Origin: Chloroflexota bacterium
GTDB taxonomy: Bacteria; Chloroflexota; Anaerolineae; Caldilineales; Caldilineaceae
Direction of reading: 5' to 3'
Length of the DNA: 9,455 nt
Assembly (NCBI GenBank): GCA_003577365.1
Contig: QEUY01000090.1
Coordinates: forward strand, 1 to 9,455
Shown: positions 1-5,768 of the stretch, piece after piece
Layout: each line of letters begins with the position of its first letter
Position numbering within the stretch: the stretch's first letter is position 1
The notes under the pieces: generated by a model
What the model was told of the DNA's origin: nothing
What the model saw: only the letters and a program-made list of their open reading frames with translations
The model's database searches: none
Made by a program: the position numbers and the translations under genes

Positions 1-4
1 GGTA

Positions 5-33
5 TGCCGTGTCCGTACTTGCCGTGTCCGTAC
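5..33 (+). repeat. Tandem pair of 14-nt repeats
   Basis: TGCCGTGTCCGTAC occurs at 5-18 and again at 20-33, a period of 15 bases. Its core CGTGTCCGTAC (8-18 and 23-33) is also each half of the palindrome at 548-575, so the HicB-like gene lies between members of one repeat family. The array may continue left of the window. Its function is unknown. It could be an intergenic repeat family, a protein-binding array, or the edge of a small non-autonomous element. Confidence 0.8.
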
Positions 34-81
34 CAACTATCTGCTGTCTATGTCACGCGGGTTAGTGTAATCGGGACAAAT

Positions 82-116
82 GGCCCGAAACGGGGGACGG
101 ATGCCCGTTTCGGGCC
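82..116. other. Strong hairpin upstream of the HicB-like gene
   Basis: The arms GGCCCGAAACGGG (82-94) and CCCGTTTCGGGCC (104-116) are perfect reverse complements: a 13-bp stem with a 9-base loop. No T-run follows on either strand, so this is not a textbook intrinsic terminator. It could end a gene lying left of the window, stabilise an RNA end, or be a REP-like intergenic element. The rest of 1-219 shows only the left-edge repeats and no HicA-like reading frame. Confidence 0.7.
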
Positions 117-205
117 GTCGTCGATTGGGCTATGATCTGGGAGAAGGCGTGTCACAGGGCTGAGACGCACTGCTGCGGTGACCGCTTATGGCCGGAAATG
201 AAATT

Positions 206-212
206 GAGGAGG
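206..212 (+). promoter_or_regulatory. Ribosome binding site, HicB-like gene
   Basis: GAGGAGG lies 7 bases before the GTG at 220 and decides that start. Confidence 0.75.
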
Positions 213-219
213 TTGACCT

Positions 220-495
220 GTGCCTTTTCGTACATTAGACGATTATCTGGCGTTGCCCTATACTGTCGAGATTTTCCCAGACAATGGGGATGAACCCACC
301 TGCTTTTTTGCGCGCATCGTCGAACTGCCCGGCAGCTTGGTGCAGGCCGAGACGCCAGCAGCAGTCGAGGCGAAGATTCAAGACGCCAAACGTGCCTGGC
401 TGGAGGCCGCCCTGGCCGCGGGCCGCCCGATCCCGGAGCCACAGCCGGTGACCAGCGCCGCGACGGATGCCTATCCGCGCCGCGACGAAATTTAG
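220..495 (+). CDS. Solitary HicB-like antitoxin-family protein
   Basis: This 91-residue protein resembles the HicB family: the N-terminal strand YTVEIFPDN (14-22), FARIVELPGS (30-39, the family's 'a.vpeLPGc' strand), AETPAAVEAKIQDAKRAW (43-60, the 'GdTpeEA' helix), and the closing GRPIPEP (68-74). HicB proteins normally fold over and neutralise the HicA mRNA interferase and often carry a C-terminal DNA-binding domain. Here the remaining 17 residues are too short for one, and no HicA-like frame lies within 200 bases on either side. The GTG start at 220 is chosen because GAGGAGG (206-212) lies 7 bases upstream. It may be a lone antitoxin, a HicB-fold protein with another role, or the survivor of a decayed pair. 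Family assignment is fairly secure; function is not. Confidence 0.8.
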   Translation: MPFRTLDDYLALPYTVEIFPDNGDEPTCFFARIVELPGSLVQAETPAAVEAKIQDAKRAWLEAALAAGRPIPEPQPVTSAATDAYPRRDEI

Positions 496-547
496 GGGAT
501 AGGGAGTAGGGTCCAGACGCAGCGCAGCGAACTCTGCTCTCTGCCCC

Positions 548-575
548 GTACGGACACGATATATCGTGTCCGTAC
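548..575. repeat. Perfect 28-bp palindrome
   Basis: The half-site GTACGGACACGATA (548-561) is followed directly by its exact reverse complement (562-575), with no spacer. The outer 11 bases of each half equal the CGTGTCCGTAC core found twice at 8-33. It lies 52 bases after the HicB-like stop codon. No T-run follows. A symmetric site of this length could bind a dimeric or tetrameric protein, form a cruciform, or be the head-to-head form of an interspersed repeat. The rest of 496-684 holds the hairpin at 605-626 and the tandem repeat at 648-674, and no gene. Confidence 0.85.
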
Positions 576-604
576 AGCCCACTGCCTCCCCCCTTCTGGA
601 ACAG

Positions 605-626
605 GCTCCGCCCCACAGGGCGGAGC
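605..626. terminator. Hairpin between the convergent HicB-like and barrel genes
   Basis: The arms GCTCCGCCC (605-613) and GGGCGGAGC (618-626) form a perfect 9-bp stem closed by the loop CACA. It lies about 60 bases beyond the end of the minus-strand operon and 110 bases beyond the HicB-like gene, so it could stop transcripts from both sides. Neither flank has a true T-run (the plus side is only pyrimidine-rich), which limits confidence. Confidence 0.5.
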
Positions 627-647
627 TACTCCCTCTCTGCTCTGGCC

Positions 648-674
648 TTTGCGTCCTCTGCGCCCTTTGCGGTG
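648..674. repeat. Three degenerate 9-nt tandem units
   Basis: TTTGCGTCC, TCTGCGCCC and TTTGCGGTG follow one another without a gap, each built on TYTGCG. It lies just outside the stop codon of the barrel gene. Similar TTTGCG/TCTGCG strings are, from memory, frequent in intergenic DNA of cyanobacteria and some Chloroflexota; that parallel is recollection and has not been searched. Confidence 0.55.
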
Positions 675-684
675 AAAATCTCCC

Positions 685-1995
685 CTACTTCTGCAGATCG
701 AAGTCCAGCAGCACGCGCGTCCCCTGGAAAATAGTGCCCTCATAGCCCAGACGCAGCGCGTCGTCCATCAACTGCTCCACGATCGGCCGCGGCCAGTCCC
801 ACGGCGCGCCGCCGCCTTGGATGATCGGGTAGGCGGGCAGACCGGGCGGCAGCATCACCTTGGCCTTGGCCATGTCGTGCGCCACAAAATCGCGCAGCGG
901 GATGTTACGATACTCGCAGTCCGGCTCACCCAGCGCAAAGTCGGCGATGCTGTGGGGCAGGTCGAGCGTGGCATAGCCCGTGACGCGATAGACGATCTGC
1001 AGCGCGTCCGCCTCGGAGATCTGGGGCAGCAGGCTCCGCAAAAACTGCGCCCAGACCGTCATCGTCTTCATGGGGAAGATGTCCACATGCGAGAGCAGCG
1101 GGCTGGCAAAGTCGGAAAACTCGGCCCAGCGCGACAGGTTGTGCCCAGCCAAGGTCGCCAGCGAGGCGGGGTAGGTGTCCACGCCAAAGATAAAGTCCGG
1201 CCCCGCGGCGCGGTGCACGGCCGTGTGGAAACGCTGCACGTTGCGTGCGATCAGCTGCGTGCGGAAGGTGAACCAGTCGAAGACGCCGGTGCGCACACCC
1301 AGATATTGCAGCAAATCGAACGGCCCCATGTCGTGCTGCGCCAGCGAGGTCACCTGGCGGGGGTCAAGCTGCTTGAGCCGCGTATAGGCGTGGCGGATAT
1401 CGGCCTGCATCGCCGCCATGTCATAGCCCAACGCCGCCGCGGCCTGGGCGCAGGAGTCACACATGCACAGGAACAGGCCGCGCGGATAGCTGGTCATAGG
1501 GAAACGCGCATGGGTCACGTCCACCCCTTCCACGCCGTAGGCCGTCGCCATGTGCGTGTAGGCGGCCTCATACCAGCGGTTGTTCTCCTCGCGGCTGGGA
1601 CAGTACATCAGCACGTCGAAATCGCTGGCAGTGTACATGCCTGCCAGCAGCCAGACGTCCAGCCCGGCGGCGTGGATCAGGTCGATCGCCTGGCGCAACT
1701 GGGGTTCATTGTGCGCTGCGCCAAAGTGCGGGCCAACCGACAGCATGGCGCTTTTGAACTCGGTCGTCGAGGGCTGCCCGTCGAGGTGGCGTGCGATGAG
1801 GCTGCGCACCCGTTCGGGCGAAGGCGGCGCGCCGTCGTAAGGGCTGTGGGCCAGCACATCGGGCGGCAGTTCGCCCGTATAGCTGAGGATCACCCAGTTC
1901 AGCCCGATCTGCTCGCGCAGCGCCTCCAAATAGCCAGGGTTGCGGACAATGGTCTCAGGCCCCAAATAGAGGCCCACACGCGGGGTCTGGCTCAC
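685..1995 (-). CDS. Putative (beta/alpha)-barrel glycoside-hydrolase-like protein
   Basis: This is a 436-residue protein without a signal peptide or membrane segment, so it is probably cytoplasmic. The early strand WVILSYTG (34-41), the internal strand VEGVDVTHARFP (155-166), the cysteine cluster C177-M-C179-D-S-C182 that follows, FIFGVDTYP (268-276) and the closing YEGTIFQGTRVLLDFD (418-433) read as successive barrel strands. Uncharacterised hydrolase-like barrels often carry a C-x-C-x2-C group after the strand bearing an acidic or histidine residue. I cannot assign a CAZy family or catalytic residues. The GTG start has AGGAGG (plus-strand 2002-2007) 6 bases upstream. It is the last gene of the sugar-transport operon, suggesting a substrate that has been imported. 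A non-hydrolytic barrel enzyme, such as an isomerase or lyase, is possible. Confidence 0.6.
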   Translation of the reverse strand: MSQTPRVGLYLGPETIVRNPGYLEALREQIGLNWVILSYTGELPPDVLAHSPYDGAPPSPERVRSLIARHLDGQPSTTEFKSAMLSVGPHFGAAHNEPQLRQAIDLIHAAGLDVWLLAGMYTASDFDVLMYCPSREENNRWYEAAYTHMATAYGVEGVDVTHARFPMTSYPRGLFLCMCDSCAQAAAALGYDMAAMQADIRHAYTRLKQLDPRQVTSLAQHDMGPFDLLQYLGVRTGVFDWFTFRTQLIARNVQRFHTAVHRAAGPDFIFGVDTYPASLATLAGHNLSRWAEFSDFASPLLSHVDIFPMKTMTVWAQFLRSLLPQISEADALQIVYRVTGYATLDLPHSIADFALGEPDCEYRNIPLRDFVAHDMAKAKVMLPPGLPAYPIIQGGGAPWDWPRPIVEQLMDDALRLGYEGTIFQGTRVLLDFDLQK

Positions 1996-2015
1996 AACAT
2001 TCCTCCTGAGGGGTA

Positions 2016-2035
2016 GGGTCGCGCGGAAGCGACCC
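2016..2035. other. GC-rich hairpin ahead of the barrel gene
   Basis: GGGTCGC (2016-2022) and GCGACCC (2029-2035) pair perfectly (7 bp, 6-base loop) within the 90-base gap between the dehydrogenase stop and the barrel start. The stem begins 8 bases upstream of the ribosome binding site. It could reduce read-through, protect the upstream mRNA end, or simply separate the two translation units. Confidence 0.5.
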
Positions 2036-2085
2036 GGATGATGCAGCCGGCGATAGAGGCGACGAAATAGACAGCGGGCGCGGGG

Positions 2086-2856
2086 TTAGGGCTGCGGGCG
2101 CGCGACGCCGTAGATGCGGTAGCCGTTGATCAGGTGGCCGCCGTCCACGGCGATGCGTTGGCCGGTGATATAGCTGGATTCGTCCGACGCCAGAAAGACC
2201 GCCACGTTGGCGATCTCGGCGGGCAGCCCGGCGCGGCCCAACAGCACCGCTTCACTGGGCCAGGGCGCTTCGTCGTCGGCCGCGCGCGACTGGATCGGGC
2301 CGGGCGCGATACAGTTGGCGCGGATGCCGTAGGGGGCCAGGTCTTCGGCCAGCGAGATCGTGATCGACTCGACCGCGGCCTTGGCCGCGGCATAGGCGAC
2401 GCAGCGCGGCTGCGGCACTTGCCCATTGACCGACGAGATGCTGATGATGTTGCCGCGCCGCGCCTGCACCATCACCCGCCCGACCACCTGCGAACAGATA
2501 AAGACCCCCGTCTGGTTGACCGCGATCACGCGCTCCCACACCTCCTGGCTCACCTCCAACAAAGGGCCGTTCTCGCCCAAGATGGCGGCGTTGTTGACCA
2601 AGATATCGATCCGGCCGTAGGTGTCGAGCGTGGTCTGCACCAGCGCCTCCACGGCAGTGCGGTCGGCCACGTCGGTGCGCACAAAGGCCGCCGTGCCGCC
2701 GGCGGCCTGCACCTCGGCGCAGGTGGTTTCGCCGTGGCCGGCGTCTTGGTCGGCGATCATCACCGCCGCGCCCTCGCGGGCAAAGGCATGTACAATCGCC
2801 CGCCCGATGCCCCGGCCCCCGCCGGTCACAATCGCTACTCGTTCGCGCAGTCGCAT
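2086..2856 (-). CDS. Short-chain dehydrogenase/reductase (classical SDR)
   Basis: This 256-residue protein is a complete classical SDR. It has the nucleotide-binding motif TGGGRGIG (11-18), D36 at the end of the second strand (in this family favouring NAD(H) over NADP(H)), NNAA (88-91, usually NNAG), and the active site N114, S142, Y155 and K159 in YAAAK. The C-terminal GQRIAVDGG (232-240) is typical of glucose-dehydrogenase/FabG-like members. It probably oxidises or reduces a sugar or sugar-derived alcohol. The position between a sugar permease and a hydrolase-like gene fits a catabolic step after import better than fatty-acid synthesis. ATG at 2856 is preferred over an in-frame TTG at 2865, because the family begins just a few residues before the first strand. 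The ribosome binding site is weak, and the gene starts 42 bases after the permease stop, so translational coupling is possible. Confidence 0.92.
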   Translation of the reverse strand: MRLRERVAIVTGGGRGIGRAIVHAFAREGAAVMIADQDAGHGETTCAEVQAAGGTAAFVRTDVADRTAVEALVQTTLDTYGRIDILVNNAAILGENGPLLEVSQEVWERVIAVNQTGVFICSQVVGRVMVQARRGNIISISSVNGQVPQPRCVAYAAAKAAVESITISLAEDLAPYGIRANCIAPGPIQSRAADDEAPWPSEAVLLGRAGLPAEIANVAVFLASDESSYITGQRIAVDGGHLINGYRIYGVARPQP

Positions 2857-2898
2857 AGATTCCAAGGTCCAGTTAGCCGGTTTCCGGTGGTTCGAGGA

Positions 2899-3864
2899 TT
2901 AGAAGATGCCCGGCAGGCCCATGCGTTTGGCAATGCGGTCGGCCCCCACCACCATGACCAACCCGACCACGCCGTTGAAAAGACCGGCGGCGGTGGTAAT
3001 GTCGAAGCGCGCCCGCTGGATGCCTACCCGGTACATATAGGTCTCAATGATATCGCCCGTGGTGAGGACGATGGAGTTTTGCATGACAAAGATCTGCTCA
3101 AAGCCGACGTTAAGGAAGTAGCCGATCTGCAACAGCAGCAGCGTGGCGATGGTCAACGACAGCCCCGGCAGCGTGATATGGCGCATGAGTTTCCAGCGGT
3201 TGGCGCCGTCCATCACCGCGGCCTCATAGAGCGTAGGGTCGATAGTCGAAATGGTAGCCAGATAGATGATCGCGGCCCACCCTGTTTCCTTGAGCACCGC
3301 CGACAGGATCACCAGCGGCTGGAACAACTCTGGCTTCTGGAAAAAGGCGATCTTCTCAAACCCCATCTGCGCTAGCACGGCGTTGATCAGGCCATTGGCC
3401 GGAGAAAGCACAATATAGAGGATCGCCGCGTAGATCACCCAGGACAGGAAATGAGGCACATAGACTACGGTCTGAACAAACCGCTTATAGACCATGTGGT
3501 TGACCTCGTTGAGAAACAAGGCTAAGAGAATCGGTGCAGGGAAGGTGATCAACAGGCGCAACAGAGCAATATCAACCGTGTTCCACAGGGCGCGCATAAA
3601 CATCGAATCGGAAAAGAGCGCCCGGAAATGATCAAAACCCACCCACGGGCTGCCCATCAGCCCTTTTGCCAGGTGGAATTTCTTAAAGGCGATGACGTTG
3701 CCCGCCATCGGGTAGAAGCGAAACAAGAAAAAGTAGGCAAATGGCAGCAGCAGCATCAGATACAGCAGCCGCTGATTCCACACGCGCACCGCCAGATCGC
3801 TCCAGTAGCCGCGCGTGCGTGGCTGTTTGCGTTTCAGATTATCAGAGACCGCTGACGTTGCCAC
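2899..3864 (-). CDS. Carbohydrate ABC transporter permease, LplB type
   Basis: This is a 321-residue inner-membrane permease of the MalF/LplB branch. About six membrane segments are visible (roughly 33-53, 98-118, 131-153, 185-205, 235-258, 293-308). The cytoplasmic EAA loop that docks on the ATPase reads YEAAVMDGANRWKLMRHI (213-230). The stretch PWVGFDHFRALF (73-84) near the first periplasmic loop is characteristic of LplB-like permeases for oligosaccharides or complex glycosides. It would pair with the permease at 5769-6647 and the lipoprotein at 3931-5526. The GTG start is chosen because AGGA stands 6 bases upstream, and an ATG 13 bases earlier is out of frame. The substrate cannot be read from the sequence. 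Confidence 0.92.
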   Translation of the reverse strand: MATSAVSDNLKRKQPRTRGYWSDLAVRVWNQRLLYLMLLLPFAYFFLFRFYPMAGNVIAFKKFHLAKGLMGSPWVGFDHFRALFSDSMFMRALWNTVDIALLRLLITFPAPILLALFLNEVNHMVYKRFVQTVVYVPHFLSWVIYAAILYIVLSPANGLINAVLAQMGFEKIAFFQKPELFQPLVILSAVLKETGWAAIIYLATISTIDPTLYEAAVMDGANRWKLMRHITLPGLSLTIATLLLLQIGYFLNVGFEQIFVMQNSIVLTTGDIIETYMYRVGIQRARFDITTAAGLFNGVVGLVMVVGADRIAKRMGLPGIF

Positions 3865-3890
3865 GGCGTATCCTCATTTCCCAGGTAGGC

Positions 3891-3914
3891 GGCGGGGGCA
3901 TCTCTGCCCCCGCC
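3891..3914. other. Intercistronic hairpin between binding protein and permease
   Basis: GGCGGGGGCA (3891-3900) and TGCCCCCGCC (3905-3914) make a perfect 10-bp, very GC-rich stem with a 4-base loop, centred in the 66-base gap after the binding-protein stop. No T-run follows on the minus strand. In many sugar ABC operons such a structure protects or partly terminates the binding-protein message so that it outnumbers the permeases; I infer the same role here. Confidence 0.7.
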
Positions 3915-3930
3915 GTACGCGCCTGCCGGT

Positions 3931-5526
3931 TTAGCCGGCGTTGACCTGCTCGGTGATCTCCGGACCACCGTTCGATTCCCAGAAGCTGATCCATTCGTCC
4001 CAGCCCTGGTCCAGTTCAATCGTGCCTGCGACCGCCTGCGAGATGAACTCGCCAAAGCGAATCTGCAGCGCGGGCCACATCTCTTTGTCCGCCGCGACCG
4101 GCTTCTTCTTCTCAGTCAGCCGCACATATTCCTTGGCGATCTCGCGACCTTCCAACGCTGCCGGGGAGAACTTGGCGGCGATTAGGTCGTCGAAGTGCTG
4201 CTTCATATCCGCCGGGAAGGTGTTGAAGAGCGACTCGACTTGGCCCAACGGCGTCCACAGCCCGCCGAAGATCGTGATCTCCTGCACTTCGTTGGTCTTG
4301 TCGGTCCACTCCTTGCCCATGGCTTCCTTTTCGGCAGGGGTGAACTCCATACACCAGCCTTGTTCGTTCAACCCCTTATTGGTTACACCCAAGTGACCGT
4401 CGCAGACAATCTGCGCCGCAATTTCGGGGGTAAACATCCAGTCGACGATCTTCATACAATCTTCAGGATAGGGTGCATCCTTGGAGATCACATAGCACCA
4501 GGGCCAGCCCTCGCCGGTGAAGCCGCGTCCGCCCGGACCTTCCACCGCCGGCCCCGCCACAATCACGGCGTCCGGATGCACGGTGCGCGTCTGTACCTGA
4601 TAGTTGTCCAGACCCGACCACGCGCCGTAGCCATTGCCTACGACACCGCTGGTAAACTTGCTAAGATGCTGGCCCAGCGGGATGGTGATCGATTCGGGGT
4701 GAAACAACCCTTCAGCCCAAGTGTCGCGCATCCAGCTCAGCGCCTCCTTCATCTGCGGCTGCACCCAGTCGAGGACGATCTGACCCTCGCGCGTGCGCCA
4801 GAAGCCGTTCATATGGTGGCCGACGGCGACACCAAAGGCATGGAAGATATCGTCGTCGAAACGAATCGTGTGGTAGAGCAGCCGGCCCCATGTATCCTCG
4901 GCGCCGTTGCCATCCGGGTCGCTCTTGCTGAAGCCGCGCAGCGCTTCGCGATATTCGTCGATCGTCTGCGGCACAGCCAACCCCAGCTTGTCGAGCCAGT
5001 CCTTGCGATACTGGGTCTCCCAAATGTTCAGATCATAGATGTTATGGGCTGCGGCATACTGCTGCCCGTCGTAGATCGAAGAAGCCCAAGCTTCCTCCGG
5101 CGTCGCGGCCAAGACATGCTGCCCAAAGTTTTTGAGCAGGTCGTCGGTGGCCAGCAGGATCTCTGCCTCCATCATCAAGGGGATGTCGTTAAATGCATTG
5201 CAGAACTGCAAATCCGCAATGTCGCCGCTGGCGACGGCCAGCGGGATCTTCTCCAAATAGCCCGCATAGCTCACCCACTGGTTGTCGATCTCGACATCGG
5301 GAAAGCTGGCGCGCAAGAGCTGCATCCGCTGCGATTGCTCGGATGCCTCCAGGCTGCCGCCGCCGATATGGGAAATTGAGACGGTTCGCTTTTCGCCTGC
5401 AGGCGCTTCGCCTCCCTCTTGGGCTGGAGCCGGCCCCGCGGTGGGCGCACAGGCAGCCAGATAGAAGCCGGCTGTGGTGATGCCCGCCAGTTTGAGCATT
5501 TCACGGCGTGTCAATAAGCGTGACAT
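3931..5526 (-). CDS. Sugar ABC transporter solute-binding lipoprotein, LplA-like
   Basis: This 531-residue extracytoplasmic binding protein delivers its ligand to the two permeases. The N-terminus MSRLLTRREMLKLAGITT combines a twin-arginine-like motif (TRREMLK, 6-12), a hydrophobic core, and the lipobox L-A-A-C with Cys26 as the lipidated residue. A low-complexity P/A/G/E linker follows (about 27-46). The size and mature fold features, such as the late helix CMKIVDWMFTPEIAAQ, match the large LplA-type family that binds oligosaccharides. The open frame extends upstream to 5595. ATG 5526 is chosen because GGAGAG (plus-strand 5533-5538) lies 6 bases away and the signal peptide begins there. Placement between the two permease genes, with a strong hairpin after it, is unusual but consistent with one importer. 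The ligand is unknown. Confidence 0.93.
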   Translation of the reverse strand: MSRLLTRREMLKLAGITTAGFYLAACAPTAGPAPAQEGGEAPAGEKRTVSISHIGGGSLEASEQSQRMQLLRASFPDVEIDNQWVSYAGYLEKIPLAVASGDIADLQFCNAFNDIPLMMEAEILLATDDLLKNFGQHVLAATPEEAWASSIYDGQQYAAAHNIYDLNIWETQYRKDWLDKLGLAVPQTIDEYREALRGFSKSDPDGNGAEDTWGRLLYHTIRFDDDIFHAFGVAVGHHMNGFWRTREGQIVLDWVQPQMKEALSWMRDTWAEGLFHPESITIPLGQHLSKFTSGVVGNGYGAWSGLDNYQVQTRTVHPDAVIVAGPAVEGPGGRGFTGEGWPWCYVISKDAPYPEDCMKIVDWMFTPEIAAQIVCDGHLGVTNKGLNEQGWCMEFTPAEKEAMGKEWTDKTNEVQEITIFGGLWTPLGQVESLFNTFPADMKQHFDDLIAAKFSPAALEGREIAKEYVRLTEKKKPVAADKEMWPALQIRFGEFISQAVAGTIELDQGWDEWISFWESNGGPEITEQVNAG

Positions 5527-5532
5527 TGGATT

Positions 5533-5538
5533 CTCTCC
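5533..5538 (-). promoter_or_regulatory. Ribosome binding site, solute-binding protein
   Basis: GGAGAG on the minus strand lies 6 bases before the ATG at 5526 and fixes the start at the signal peptide rather than the upstream TTG at 5595. Confidence 0.75.
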
Positions 5539-5541
5539 ATA

Positions 5542-5571
5542 GTGAATTGCGGTGAATCGCGGTGAATAAAA
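5542..5571. repeat. Three 10-bp direct repeats ahead of the binding-protein gene
   Basis: GTGAATTGCG (5542-5551), GTGAATCGCG (5552-5561) and GTGAATAAAA (5562-5571) repeat with exactly one helical turn between them. The array ends 3 bases upstream of the GGAGAG ribosome binding site of the solute-binding protein. It could be an operator array on one face of the helix or a translational control element in the leader. Confidence 0.65.
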
Positions 5572-5768
5572 AGGATGGCCGACCTGGCCCAACAACCGGG
5601 CCGCAGCATTGCTACGACGCCCGCAGCCAAACCATAGCCCCTCGCGTGCAGCCTGGGTGAAACGGCTTTCAGCAAATCGCAGAAATCACAACGCTGCTAT
5701 CACCTCCTTCACCCATGCCCGACTGCGACAAAGCTGCTCAGGGTAAAACTGGCTGGTATGCACACTCC
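5572..5768. other. Gene-free spacer between permease and binding-protein genes
   Basis: No credible reading frame is seen here. The minus strand carries a near-perfect Shine-Dalgarno string (AAGGAGGTGATA, plus-strand 5698-5709) with no open frame behind it. A weak 5-bp stem GGCCC/GGGCC (5586-5590 with 5598-5602) is followed on the minus strand, after 13 bases, by a five-T run. This could contain a weak terminator or a second promoter for the binding protein, but I cannot point to a convincing -35/-10 pair. Confidence 0.4.

Noticed and set aside
1..680. CRISPR array or phage attachment site suggested by the left-edge repeats
   Set aside because: The repeats are only 14 bases with a 1-base gap and no spacers. 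No cas, integrase or tRNA gene is nearby.
817..2016. Long plus-strand open frame (about 399 codons) opposite the barrel gene
   Set aside because: Its translation is rich in R, H, Q, V and G with no domain or membrane pattern. The minus-strand protein has a ribosome binding site and coherent strands. Long antisense frames are expected in GC-rich coding DNA.
2857..2865. TTG start for the dehydrogenase
   Set aside because: No ribosome binding site favours it, and ATG 2856 gives the standard SDR N-terminus.
2134..3375. Plus-strand open frame (about 413 codons) spanning the dehydrogenase and permease genes
   Set aside because: It runs opposite two clearly recognisable genes and the gap between them, with low-complexity composition and no family features.
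4195..5379. Plus-strand open frame (about 394 codons) opposite the binding-protein gene
   Set aside because: It is a shadow of a well-supported lipoprotein gene; no motifs are visible in its translation.
5527..5595. N-terminal extension of the solute-binding protein to a TTG at 5595
   Set aside because: It would place 23 residues before a complete Tat-like lipoprotein signal and ignore the GGAGAG site before ATG 5526.
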